Shown: in pieces, positions 34,930-46,856 of the stretch | Position numbering within the stretch: the first letter of the stretch is position 1 | Layout of the letters: the number at the start of each line of letters is the position of its first letter | Source: Pholiota molesta | Lineage: Eukaryota; Basidiomycota; Agaricomycetes; Agaricales; Strophariaceae | Assembly: GCA_014925825.1 (NCBI GenBank) | Contig: JACGCK010000002.1 | Coordinates: forward strand, 1,178,001 to 1,242,000 | Direction of reading: 5' to 3' | Length of the DNA stretch: 64,000 nucleotides | Notes under the pieces: generated by a model | Seen by the model: the letters and a program-made list of their open reading frames with translations, nothing else | Databases searched by the model: none | What the model was told of the DNA's origin: nothing | Translations under genes and position numbers: made by a program

Positions 34930-36891
34930 TTAGCTTGCACTTGGACTCAAGCTAGTCATGATCACATCATCGTCAGCGGATGCATCGTTCAATGCGGATT
35001 CGTCGATGACGATGGATGCTTCGGGCGTGTTGGCGGCCGTATCTTTGGAGTTTCCATAGGGGAAGCGGAATCGACTTCTGTATCGAGTCTCGGTTTTTTT
35101 TTGTGGCGCTGCGGTCTCGGAGCGCCTCGAGCATTTGGGTCGTCGTAGCTGGAACGAGGAATCAATATCTAATAGCTTGGAGGATTTTCGAAAGACAAAC
35201 ATTTTGGTTGCGTGACATAGGAAGCCTCCGGAGCCTGACATGGCCATCATTGGATGAGTACGGCCTGGTAGCACCTAGCACAAATAAGTTAGCAAAAAGA
35301 AGAGCAAGAAACTGCCTTCAGCATACTTGATAGCGTCGTAGCCATGTTTCTGAGACTGTGGGGCATAGGTATTGAGGCACGTTGCGAAGTTTTGCTTGCA
35401 GTTCAACAATTATCTGAGAGGACGTGTAAGTGGTATCAACGTTGAGAGAATTTGAAAATCCATACTTGATTGAATGGACTGTGTACCACGATCGACGCCG
35501 ACCTCCGAGATATGGTGATAATTTTTCGATGATAGAATATGGATCGTATTCGCTTGCAATGATAAGTCTGTATTATTACTGCGGATGAGATAGGGGAAAA
35601 ATCAATGAAGTTAAAGGTCCTTACCCGTCAAACTCTCCAGAAAATAGCTCCTCCCGTGTGTTATTCAAAAGATCCGAATAGCTTTTCTTTTACTTAAACG
35701 ATGTTTCTGACGATCGGATCTAACTTGTTCGCTAGGGATGTCACTTGGAGGAAGTACTGGAAAGAGACATCAGCAAGGTAAAATCTATGATTGGGTTTAA
35801 ACGCGGCTCTACGCACTAGGGGTGTAGTCTTCCTCCGCTGTCGCCCAATTTAGACTTATAAGGACGTCTGTGACAGATGGAGGGAAGTTCATTTGTGTTA
35901 GGCAAGGGTAAGCAGGGGGCGAGTCGGTGTGGCAGATGGTAAGTAGTCTTCCTGAACCTATTTGACAGTTAGGTGCAGCTGCATTGTAAGCGTGCGTCAC
36001 TAACCTCCCATCCGTTCGAGAATTCCAGCTACAAGTATGCCCGAGGCGTCATCGACTGCGAGATATCGGCCGCCTGGTCGGATATTTGCCAAATTCAACA
36101 TCTGGGCTAGCGAGTCTATCCGTAGATCGCGAAGACGAAGTTGGTCCTTCGCAAACCAATATTCACAGACATTGTATAGGGTAGGTTCGATAGTGGTGAA
36201 CGTTTTTGAATATCTGTAAATATGAGAAATGGTTAAGCACAGAGCTGTTATGTACTTACTTCGCTTCTTTGCGTTTTTTGTATTTATCCTTGCTATATTC
36301 TGTTTTCAGTGAGTAGTTGGCATGTTGCTCGATTTGCATTTTAATGATGTCCTGGGGATGAATCAATAAAGGGTTACTACAAGCACTGGAGTGAAAAGAC
36401 TGAGGAAATAGTAAAAATAACACAACATACGGTTGCATGAACCCCCGACCGCTTCAGTGCTTGTATCTCATCCACCGTCAAAGGTTGCACAAATTCTCCA
36501 TCGTTTATCAGCTCGTTAGTGGCGTCGGTATCCTCTGAAAGAATGGTGAGAAGGAGAACGGAGTAAACGACCAAAGTTTCGCACCGATTTCTTCCAAGGT
36601 TCGAGGGGGGACATATGTGAGTTTTTTGTCTTGAATTTCGTATGTTAGGCCATATGGATGGCCAACTAGTTCATTGGCAAAGAAAGAGCCAAATTTTGGG
36701 ATAACCACCGTGCTAAGATTGGATTCAGAACAGCGATTTACGGTTATGGTAGAAGCTGTGACGCACGTATTTTTCTCCACCTTGACGCTCTTGATGTCGC
36801 CTTTTGGCAGCCGCACTAGGACTAGATCCCCGGACTGTATCCCAGGATCTCTGGATTTTTGTTCGGTTTTCGACACTTTGAAGGTACTCAT
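34930..36891 (-). CDS. TRM6: tRNA (adenine-58-N1) methyltransferase non-catalytic subunit TRM6/GCD10, two apparent frameshifts
   Basis: Nine exons: 36891-36585, 36534-36431, 36351-36260, 36213-36005, 35957-35817, 35756-35625, 35567-35466, 35413-35327 and 35274-34930, about 506 aa once two single-base gaps are allowed for. Family blocks are IQSGDLVLVRLPKGDIKSV, FGSFFANELVGHPYGLTYEI, LNLANIRPGGRYLAVDDASG, CHTDSPPAYP, NNTREELFSGEFDG and LPGRTHPMMAMSGSGG. TRM6 pairs with the catalytic TRM61 to make m1A58 in nuclear tRNAs, including initiator Met-tRNA. The frame breaks are in an A run near 35681-35694 and near 35501-35504, where the expected LGGSASIVVHSP is split. Both look like one missing base. 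The gene shares a 158-nt divergent promoter with the UCS chaperone. An in-frame Met 60 nt further upstream is possible. Confidence 0.9.
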
Positions 36892-37049
36892 GGCGACGAT
36901 GAGTGGCCGAGAGAGTAGATGAAGTTGGAGGGTGAAAATATTCGGAATCACTGTTGGGTCTTGCGATCACTTTCTATTTACGTTCCTTTCCATCAACATG
37001 CACTCACCCATACGCTCCTCACCGCTACCACTTCATCTTGTCTTCCAGT

Positions 37050-39119
37050 ATGGCAGCAAACGATATCGATGATCAATTGAATCAGATTCTGCAAAAGACA
37101 CAGTCGCCGTCCGACTACAAGCTGCTCCCAGATGAAATCACTTGCTTGACCTCCGTATTCCTGACAAAATCGGACGCAAGTAGACATCGATCCAAGGCCT
37201 ATGTCGTCCTCTCTGCTCTATGTCAAGGCGTAAGAGATGTCAAAGGGAAAGGGAAGGCACCAGATGACGCCACAAAACTCATCGTGAATATGTTCGGGCC
37301 AACCGTCTTGCAGAAACTAGGCGAAACTGAAGAGACGCCGCTCCTCCAAGGAATCACTTTCCTGACGGCTCTCTTTCAAGTCGATGCTCAAGCTGCTTCT
37401 ACCATATTCTCGGACGAGGGTTTACTCGAAAATCTGGCGGACACTGTGGATATCTCGCCTTCAGCACTCTTAAGCCAGGAAGTCGCCCATCTGTTAGGCC
37501 AGGCATGCGGCCACAAAAATTGCAGGGGGATTATCACTCCACAAATCGTGCGCTGGTTAGAATTCAAGTCACGACAATCCGATGATATCGTCCTACAAAG
37601 TGCCGCTTCTGTTGCACTCATCAAGCTTTCGAAAGGCGCCGCCACGGATGCCCCAGAAAATGCCACACCGGAAGTTCGAAGTGGACAGGCAGACGAGTTG
37701 GCGGAAAGGATGGCTGCCATCATTACTTCAGGACAAACTGCCTCTGCTGTGGATACCATCGAAGGATTGGCCTATCTTAGTACGGAACCGACCGTGAAGG
37801 AAACCCTTGCCAAAAATCCGACCTTCCTCAAACATCTTTTCGCGCTGGTTCCTACGCATAAAACAGGAAAATCGACAGATCCTGCTGATATGAATCCTGC
37901 GTTGGTGTACGGCATCGTCCTCATAATATGCAATTTGACCAATTTCCGTCCCCGCCTTACGGAGGAACAGAGGCAGATGGAGAAACTAAAACGGATGGCT
38001 AAAGCTGGTAAAGGATTGGAGGACGACTCAAACGCAAATTCTTCACTCGACGACGACGACCATGTCAAATCTCGCATTCGTTTGCTCATCACAGCTGGCG
38101 TTGTTTCCCTCTTTCCAGCTGCTATCGCCGCATCAGATTCACCTGGCATCCGAAATAACGTCGGAAAGTCAATATTGAACATCGTCGAGGAGAAGGAAAA
38201 TAGAGGGAAGGTTCTTCAAGCAGGAGGTGCCAAAGTGCTGCAGAACATCATCAAACAAGCACTGTCGACGCAGCCCGCCGGTACTAAAAGCAAGGACGCA
38301 AATGTCAGCACAGCCGACCTTGACACCATCCAAGCTTTGGCGAAGCTCGCTATTACCGCAGCACCTGTACAAGTATTTGGCCCTAACGTCGGAATGATGT
38401 ACGACACGATTCGACCCTTTTCGATATTACTCCAACATCCGTCATCCAACCTTCTGCAACGTTTTGAGGCTATTATGGCCTTGACTAACCTGGCTTCTCA
38501 TAGTGCAGACATGGCTTCACGAATTGCCAAATCTGATGGCCTTATGGACAAGGTCGAACTGCTACTATTGGAAGAGCATGTGCTTGTTCGTAGAGCGTCA
38601 ATCGAGCTCATATGCAACCTCATCGCTGGATCAGACGACATCTTCGAACGATATTCTGGCGACACACCCAGCTCTGCCTCCAAAATCCATGTTTTGCTGG
38701 CGTTATCCGATGTAGATGATTTACCGACGCGACTAGCGTCCTCTGGCGCCCTAGCCACGGTCACTGCGGCGCCGTCGGCCTGCAAGGCTTTGATAGCACT
38801 GCAGTTCGAGAAACACCGCTTTTTAGAGCTGATGACGCAACTCATCGACCCTTCATGTCTTCCCAAACGAGACACGACGGAAGACGGGGAACAGCCGCTG
38901 GAAACGGATGCAGGCCTCGTACATCGCGGGGTTGTCTGTGTCGCTAATGTATTCCAGAGCATAACTGAGGCGGAGACTCGCGAAAAGGTTTTCAAGCAGG
39001 CGACGGATGCGGGTCTGCTGCGAGCTCTTGTTCAATTGGCCAAAGGAGATGGCGCTGTCAAAAGCCAAGCTATTGCTCAGCCAGCTGCGCATGCATTAAA
39101 AGCCATAATGAGTAAATAG
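37050..39119 (+). CDS. SHE4: UCS-domain myosin chaperone (UNC-45/CRO1/She4 family)
   Basis: A single uninterrupted exon of 689 aa, which is unusual for this intron-rich window. It consists of armadillo-like helical repeats with UCS-family features: FLTALFQVDAQAASTIFSDE, LVYGIVLIICNLTNFRPRLT, IRLLITAGVVSLFPAAIAAS, GGAKVLQNIIKQAL, QALAKLAITAAPVQVFGPNV, HVLVRRASIELICNLI and AHALKAIMSK at the end. UCS proteins bind the myosin motor domain, help it fold and protect it; fungal forms lack the animal TPR domain. Its client is plausibly the class I myosin that starts 303 nt downstream on the same strand. The start chosen is MAANDIDD; an in-frame Met at 36954 would add a leader without conservation. 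Confidence 0.9.
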   Translation: MAANDIDDQLNQILQKTQSPSDYKLLPDEITCLTSVFLTKSDASRHRSKAYVVLSALCQGVRDVKGKGKAPDDATKLIVNMFGPTVLQKLGETEETPLLQGITFLTALFQVDAQAASTIFSDEGLLENLADTVDISPSALLSQEVAHLLGQACGHKNCRGIITPQIVRWLEFKSRQSDDIVLQSAASVALIKLSKGAATDAPENATPEVRSGQADELAERMAAIITSGQTASAVDTIEGLAYLSTEPTVKETLAKNPTFLKHLFALVPTHKTGKSTDPADMNPALVYGIVLIICNLTNFRPRLTEEQRQMEKLKRMAKAGKGLEDDSNANSSLDDDDHVKSRIRLLITAGVVSLFPAAIAASDSPGIRNNVGKSILNIVEEKENRGKVLQAGGAKVLQNIIKQALSTQPAGTKSKDANVSTADLDTIQALAKLAITAAPVQVFGPNVGMMYDTIRPFSILLQHPSSNLLQRFEAIMALTNLASHSADMASRIAKSDGLMDKVELLLLEEHVLVRRASIELICNLIAGSDDIFERYSGDTPSSASKIHVLLALSDVDDLPTRLASSGALATVTAAPSACKALIALQFEKHRFLELMTQLIDPSCLPKRDTTEDGEQPLETDAGLVHRGVVCVANVFQSITEAETREKVFKQATDAGLLRALVQLAKGDGAVKSQAIAQPAAHALKAIMSK

Positions 39120-39422
39120 CATATGTACATATGTATGATTGTAGAGTTAAACTGCAAGAGATGGGCTTCGCAGGCATTTCTGAGTAAAGTATTTGGGACA
39201 GGATCATGCTTGAAGCAGACTGAGTGGCACGCGCAGCCGTGACTCGCCTGTGCCTCACGGAAGAAGCCGATCCGCTTGCTGATCTTAATAGCACCCTAAC
39301 ATCAGCCTTCTTGGAATTACATTTCTTTTGGTTTTCTAATCTCTGCCTTATATCTCCCATTCCCGCTGGACTTGTGAATACCTCTATACCCGTATCGATA
39401 ATCGGTCAAGGCTTGTTGGGAA

Positions 39423-42400
39423 ATGGTATGTGGCGCCCCTATACCCACCCCATGCAGATATTCAACCACAGGACCTGTAGGCTATCTCCAAGAAGGCAGG
39501 GAAGAAGGTGGCACCTGCCGCCAAGAAATCTGGCGGGCAGGCGAAGGTGGCGAAGGTGCGTAGATATGGCTATTGGCAATAGGAGCTCAGATCTGACCTA
39601 GGGTGCAGGCTGATTGGAAGGAGGGCTTCAAGAAGAAGCAGGTTGGAGTGTCTGATATGACCCTCTTGAGTACAATCAGCAACGAGAGTATCAACGATAA
39701 TCTTCAAGTGCGATGGAAGAACGGAGAAATCTACACATATATTGGTGCGGTGTTGATATCGGTCAACCCTTTCAAAGGTATGGTGGCATCCCATGCTTCC
39801 GCAGCGGCGCCCTTACCCTGGGTATCCACCCCGCAGATCTTGGAATATACACGGATGAAATCTTAAAGAGATACCAAGGAAAGAACAGACTAGAAGTTCC
39901 TCCACATGTCTTCGGTATCGCGGAAAGTGCATATTACAATATGAACGCCTATCATGAAAACCAGTGCGTCATCATCTCTGGCGAATCAGGAGCGGGGAAA
40001 ACGGAGGCTGCAAAGAGGATCATGCAGTATATCGCAGCCGTTTCGGGTGGACAAGATAGCAGCATCCAGGAAATCAAGGACATGGTGCTGGCGACCAATC
40101 CTTTGTTGGAAAGTTTCGGATGTGCGAAGACGCTGCGGAACAATAACTCTAGTCGACATGTGAGTGGAGTTAGAATTTATCAATCATGATTTCAGTAATC
40201 CGAACTCGCGGCAGGGAAAATACCTAGAAATCATGTTTAACGACAGAGGGGAACCCGTTGGCGCACAGATTACGAACTATCTTTTGGAAAAAGGCCGAGT
40301 TGTCGGACAAGTTGAAAACGAGCGCAACTTTCACATCTTCTATCAATTCACCAAGGCCGCTTCAGATGAGCAACGAGGTACGTTCGCTGCTTTTCTTTGC
40401 CTGAAGAGATCCTAATGAAATGTATAGAGGCATTTGGATTACAAGGCCCCGAAGCATACGCTTATACGAGTATGAGCAACTGTCTTTCAGTTTCTGATAT
40501 CGATGATACCAAGGACTTCCATGATACAATTGTAAGTCTCAATATCCATATACAGGGAGAACTCTCTCTCAAATGGATCGGCCTGCAGAATGCGATGGAA
40601 GTCATTGGTCTCACTGCTGAAGAGCAACACGAGATCTTCAAGATGTTGGCTATCGTCCTGTGGCTCGGAAATGTTCAATTCGAAGAGCAGGACGACGGGA
40701 ATTCCTCAATAGCAGACACCGGAGTTACCGATTTTGTTGCCTACCTCATGGATGTCGACGGCGGCCAGGTTCAGAAGGTCCTTACACAGAGAGTCATGGA
40801 AACTACAAGAGGAGGCAGAAGAGGATCCATCTACGATGTGCCTCTAAATCCAGCTCAGGCGACATCGGGTCGTGATGCCCTTGCCAAAGCTGTCTACAAC
40901 AATCTATTCGAATGGATCGTGTCCAGAGTCAACGTTTCCATGAAGACGCGATCAGCTCATTCTCAGATCATCGGTATCCTTGTAAGTCATGATTCAGATG
41001 ACCAAATTACGTTACTCATCGTATCATAGGATATCTTCGGTTTCGAAATTTTTGAGGTTGGTTTGATATCTTCACTATTTTCAGCCAAATTTCTAGACAT
41101 ATTTCTAGGACAACTCTTTCGAACAATTGTGCATCAACTACGTCAACGAAAAACTCCAACAAATCTTCATCGAGCTCACGTTAAAGACAGAACAAGAGGA
41201 ATACGAGCGAGAACAAATCAAATGGACGCCCATCAAGTACTTTGACAACAAAATTGTGTGCGATCTTATCGAAGAGCGCCGACCTCCCGGAATCTTCGCC
41301 GCATTGAATGACGCCTGTGCAACAGCACATGCAGACCCAACAGCCGCAGACAACAGTTTCATGCAAAGAGCTTCGGGTCTTGCCTCGAATCCTCATTTCG
41401 AACCTCGTGGCTCTCAATTCCTCGTCCGCCATTATGCTGGAGATGTCATGTACAACGTTGCCGGTATGACAGACAAGAACAAAGATTCCTTGATCAAGGA
41501 TCTGCTCGATCTTGTCGCGAGTAGTACAAACCCTTTCCTGCAGACCCTGTTCCCAGATCGAGTCGACCCCAACAGCAAGAAGAGGCCACCGACGGCTGGC
41601 GATAGGATTAAAGTATGTTGTTCGTCACTCGAGTTCGCTGCCCAAACTAAACAATCATCATATCCTAGCAATCTGCCGGCGCGTTAGTTGACAATCTAAT
41701 GAAAGCCCAGCCCTCTTACATTCGAACTATCAAGCCCAATCAAAACCGAAGTTCCTCAGAATACGACACGAAAGCTATCCTGCATCAAATTAAATACCTT
41801 GGTTTGCAGGAGAACATTCGTGTCCGTCGTGCTGGTTTCGCGTATAGAAATACATTCGAAAAGATGGTGGAGCGGTTCTATCTACTATCTCCAAACACCT
41901 CCTACGCAGGAGAGTACACTTGGAATGGAGATCCGAAATCAGGTTGTCAGCAAATTCTGAAGGACACCGGTATTGCGAAGGAAGAATGGCAGATGGGCGT
42001 TACGAAAGCATTCATCAAGAATCCCGAGACGGTATGTCCTTTTATATGGTTATCTGGTAGTTTGGGGCCCTGATGGCGTGATAGTTGTTTGCTCTCGAAA
42101 CGATGCGAGATCGATACTGGCATAACATGGCGGCACGGATTCAACGAGCCTTCAGGAACTATTTGCGCTATAAGCATGAATGCGCCCGCCGTATACAACG
42201 ATTCTGGAAGAACAACAAGGAAGGAATTGTGTATTCCCAAATTCGTGACTATGGACATCAACTACTGGCAGGACGCAAGGAGCGAAGACGATTTAGTCTG
42301 CTCAGCTATCGAAGATTTATGGGCGACTATCTTGATATCAACGGCAAGAGTGCCCTCGGAGAAGAGTTGGCTGAGGCTGCTGGAATTGGGGGTGAGTTTC

Positions 42401-44096
42401 TTTCAATCGGTACATAAATCTGAAATTTAGAACAAAAATTTCAGGGGAAAATGTCATTTTCAGTTCTCGTATACAAATGCTTGTGTCAAAATTTGGTCGC
42501 TCTAGCAAACCTAGTCCACGCTTCCTCATCCTCGTGAGTGATGCGGTATTTTCATTGTCGACATAATTCTAACTGTATTTTAGACTGCCAAGGCATTGTA
42601 TATACTTGTCCTCACCGACAAGAATGGCGCAACGCAATATGCAATGGACAGAAAAATTGCTCTGGTCACTATCAAGAGCATAGGCATGTCAACTCTGCGT
42701 GACGATTGGCTGGTACGGTTGGGTTATCAAACTTCGTGTAATACAAACTGATGAGTTAAGTAGGTTATCAATGGGAGTGCTTCCGAAGAAGGAGATCCTA
42801 TCATTAGCTGCATTTTCAAGACAGAGTTCGTCACGCATCTCGTCAAAGCTACCAATTCCAATGTGAACATTTTGATTACGCCTGTGTAAGCTGCCAGCGT
42901 CTGTTAATTCGCTGTAGCAATTCTAATGTCTCTTCTCTATAGCGTCGATTACAGCAAGAAGAAGGATAAACGGGCCCAAATCAAGTTTATCAAAGACGAA
43001 ACCGTCCCTCGTAACGACCTATACAAGAGTCATACTGTCCATGTCCCGTCAGGAGAGCCACCAGACAGTCTTTCTAGACCACCAGCGAAGAGGAAGCCAG
43101 GTGTTGTTCGACCTATCACCTCCGGCAAGCTATTAAAAGCAGGTGGCCCAAGTGTAAGTCACTGACTCTTCGAAACATGGTCGGAATTTGATTGTTATAT
43201 CCCTCGCAGAAAACACCCACCAAACCAAAGCCGAAGCCTGCCGCACAACCTCTTCCTGGTCGTACATCAACAACTGCATCTAAACCTGCTGCAGCGTCAT
43301 ACACACCCGCTGCGTCAACACCAGCCACGGCTTCAACCATTAAGGCGAAAACGCCTCCGGCTCCTCCGCGCCAGAACGCCCCTCCTCCTCCTCCACCGCC
43401 TCCGCCTCGTGCACCTGAAGTACCACTTTACCGTGCCAAGTTCGCATTTGATGGCCAGGAAGGAGAAATGTCGCTGAAGAAGGACGACATCGTCGAGCTC
43501 GTAGAGAAGGACAACAACGGATGGTGGCTTGTGAAGAAGGACGGAGAGGAAGGCTGGGCCCCGAACAACTATCTCGAGCTCGCCCCGCCACAACACGAAC
43601 CTGCCGCCCCACCACCGCCTCCGCGAAAGCCGCCGCCTCCGAAGGCCGCCCCCATCCAATCTGCCTCGGTTGCTGATGTCCATGCCAAACCCGTATCTGT
43701 CTTCCCAGGTATGGCGGCTGGGAACGGGACGGCGGCGCCTTGGAAGAAGACCGCTTCGGCAACCACGGCCAACAGCACGCCTGCTAGCTCGCGGCCGTCG
43801 AGTTCTTTGGCGGGTAAGCCACCGCCGCCTGTAGCTAATAAACCGAAGCCGCCGATCGTGGGTGCTAAGCCTGCTGTGGCGCCGAAGGTAGGTGGCGCGA
43901 AGCCTGCGATTCCGTCTGCCCCTCGGCCGACACCCGCTGCCTCGGCGCCTGGGCGGGCGGCGAAACCTGCGACGCCTGCTGGTCAGGTGGATCTTGCTGC
44001 TGCTGTGAGCATATATTTGAATTTCATAATGTTGTATATTTGTTGACTGGTATTCTTTATAGCTTGCGAAACGCGCCCAGATGATGGGAGGGCAGT
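39423..44096 (+). CDS. MYO1: Class I unconventional myosin
   Basis: Seventeen exons join in phase, about 1270 aa. The first coding exon is the ATG alone (39423-39425); the next is 39481-39555, giving [20 protein letters not shown]. The motor has the P-loop GESGAGKT at residues 131-138, NNNSSRHGKYLEI (switch I), DIFGFEIFE (switch II) and KPNQNRSS. The TEDS-rule site lies in [11 protein letters not shown] as Ser, so PAK-type kinase control is likely. An IQ-containing neck ([20 protein letters not shown]) is followed by the lipid-binding TH1 domain, a Pro/Ala-rich TH2 region and an SH3 domain (residues about 1065-1116). Fungal myosin-I drives actin patches and endocytosis. The tail ends [11 protein letters not shown], without the acidic DDW that binds Arp2/3 in many fungi. 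Confidence 0.96.
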
Positions 44097-44395
44097 GAGT
44101 TAGGGAATGCGCTACGAACATTGGACTTTACACAGTACTTGAATATTGAATCTCCATATCTATGTTTCTCTGTTATACTTTGTGGAATTAAGACTGGATA
44201 ATATTATATAGACACAGTTTGTCTGCTCAAATTATTCTGTAGGATGTGCAGTAAATAATATTGACTGACTTCTGGATTGTGCCAAGAGAGCATGAATGAT
44301 ATGCAGCAGACAGTATTACACGGCAACATCCGCTATGTACATTTCCATCTTATCGCGTTTGTTTCCCAACCACTACTTGCCGCCTGTCCAGGCCC

Positions 44396-46856
44396 ATGGA
44401 TTCGGCTGCATCGCTCAAGCCCAAGGTGGGTGCCTACATATGCTCTGCAAGCTGAGATTAATGTCAATGACTGTTCACTTGCATAGGTCACTGTAAAATT
44501 GAACCACGACAAGCCTAACGGTACGACTCCCCTACGAGCTTATGGCATCGCCGTCCATTCGCGACCACCGTCGCCTGTCAAGTCCTACGTCTCGAGCAGC
44601 CCACAGATTCTCAAGAATATAGAACATGGTATTCAGGCAAATGACGGGGGAGCAGCTGTGTTTAGGCCCAAAGCGAAGGTGAATAGTAGCGCCACCGCAC
44701 GCAGGCCTGGTACTGCCGGGAGCAATGTCGGTCAGTCAGCTTGTTTACTGTCTGCTCGTCACGTCCAACACATATTCATTGGTCATCTTGACCTTTCTTC
44801 CTGAATATGACAGGTAGTATTCGCCCCAGCTCGCCCACCAAACTTCCCGCGCCTCGCCTTCGCGCCACCATCTCCTCTTCCAACGCACCCACTAGCATCT
44901 CTTCTTCCAGACCTGCTTCCAGTGTTACTGTCTCTGGTACTCGCACTCCCCGCGCTCCTCCAACAAGTTCTGCCCCTGTCACCCCTCAAGTCCGTACGCG
45001 TGGGCTGCAGGTGCCAAGCAGTAATGACGATTCATCCCCTACACGTCCGAACCCACCAGCGGGGCTGCACCATGCCACATCCATGTTGTCTTTCTCAACT
45101 GTGCGTGCGGGGTCTGTCGTTGGTGATTCATCGACCGTAAGCTCCAGCCCCGCGCCCCACAGACTCCTCGGATCGCGGTCTGTAGCAGGCCTTACAGAAC
45201 GCGAGCGCACCCTCACGAGCTCACCGACGCTTAAGATTCGTTCGAAGGTGACAGCTATGTCTAAGGCGAATACAGAGCCTGGTAATGCTACAGCAGGATC
45301 TAGTTCTAGTCCAACTTCTCCGGTGCATGCGTCTGTAAGGAGCAGTACGCCCAATCCAACCGTAAATCCCCGAGCAAGAGCGCCGTCAACCGTGTCATTA
45401 AACCCAAGGAGCCCACCACCTCATGCCACATCCACTGCTTCTGCCGAATCAACATCAATACCGAACGCGATTCTTCGTGCAAGGGCCCCCTCGACCGTTT
45501 CCTCGGCCCCAACGAGTCCACCGCCCCAGTTCTACCCAATCACTACGGCTGTATCCGCCGCAAATCCACACCGCTTTGCCTCGGCGCGTCCTCCAGCAGC
45601 CAGCCCGCCTCACTCGCCCCCTGCAGCGTCCAATGCGACGACGGCATCCCGTGCGAGCCCTACTCTCGGTGTGCAGCCGACATACCAGTCGTTCAGCAGT
45701 ATGCCATCAACGCGTGCAGTTAATACCAATCGTACAGCAAATCTGAAGAATTTGGCGGCCAGAGTCGACCCAGCGACGATTCCTCTTCCCCCGCATTCGC
45801 CGCCTGCATCGAGCGTGTCTTTCTCATCACGATCCAGTATGTCGCATCTCGAACCCCCATCTAGAGGTGGGCACTCGCGAACGGGTTCAGCATCGACAAG
45901 TGGTGGTAGCCGGAATAGTCAGGGGCCTAATATTGGGGGAGATGAGCTCAGAGAAACGCTGGATAATCTCATGATGTATACTTCTGAGACGACGTCAGAA
46001 GATGAAGGAAGCGGGCCCGAAGAAGGACGAGGTGCAGAAGTGGGCGAGGAGTACAAGGTGAAGGCTGCTGCCAAATCAGATCGTAAGGTGCGTACGCCCG
46101 CGCATACGTTAAAGTTATGCTAATGCAGAAAGTCTATTCTATTTAATCCAGATGGCCGATCTAGAAATTACGAATCGCTCTCTCCTCGCAATCAATGCCT
46201 CGCTTGAAGCCACTAAGCACCGACAGGCAAAAGAGATCCACGAACTCCGCCGCCGGCTGCGCGAGGCGCGCCTAATACTCCCTCCGCGCGCTTTTCGCGC
46301 ATCCAAGGACTCCACACTTTCCACGTACACTGACGCTGACCTCGGGCTTGACGCCGCTTCTTCATCCTCTGACGACGAAGAACACGAAGATAAAAACGAA
46401 AATGACGAGAGCAAGGAGAAATCTGAAGGCGACGCAGCATATCGCCGTGTTAAGCTGCTGTTGGACGCGCTGCTGAAGCAGGGTACGGCTGCGCTCGAAC
46501 ACGACAAGGACGCTGTTGGCACCCGCGGGGGCGTCGCGAAGGTTCTCTCGCCAGAAGAGGTGCGGGATTACCACGCAGGCGGAGAGGAGGAGGACGGAGA
46601 AGGAGACCACGAGGACGGAACGCCTGAAGATGGAAGTGTGGACGCCAGCAACGACTATGACCATGAATTTGACGAGGACGCAGGAGACGACACAAGAGAG
46701 GATGTAAGTGAGGAATATATACCCCTGGATGGGGAAACGTCGTTTGATTCGATCGACAGCTCAGATGCTGGAAATACGACGCTGACGTCGGAGGATGAGG
46801 TGGAGGCGATGACGATAATTGGCTCGCCTCCAATACTCATCACCAAGCCTAGCTAG
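44396..46856 (+). CDS. Ser/Pro-rich protein with a conserved C-terminal coiled coil, function unknown
   Basis: Four exons join in phase: 44396-44425, 44487-44730, 44814-46087 and 46152-46856, 750 aa. Most of the protein is low-complexity Ser/Pro/Thr/Ala and likely disordered. Within it a roughly 30-residue unit occurs twice (RARAPSTVSLNPRSPPP and RARAPSTVSSAPTSPPP). The last exon begins with an amphipathic helix, MADLEITNRSLLAINASLEA then KHRQAKEIHELRRRLREARL, followed by LILPPRAFRA. This looks like the conserved core of a fungal family. The end is strongly acidic (SSSSDDEEHEDKNENDE). I do not recognise a function. It could be a cytoskeletal or scaffold protein given its form, but nothing proves that. 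It follows MYO1 on the same strand with a 299-nt gap. Confidence 0.8.

Noticed and set aside
36954..37049. Upstream in-frame start for the UCS chaperone
   Set aside because: The extra leader crosses the divergent promoter with TRM6 and has no conserved look; MAANDIDD at 37050 is the better start.
43333..44121. Minus-strand frame of 262 codons opposite the myosin tail
   Set aside because: Antisense of the Pro/Ala-rich TH2-SH3 region; Arg-rich and without motif.
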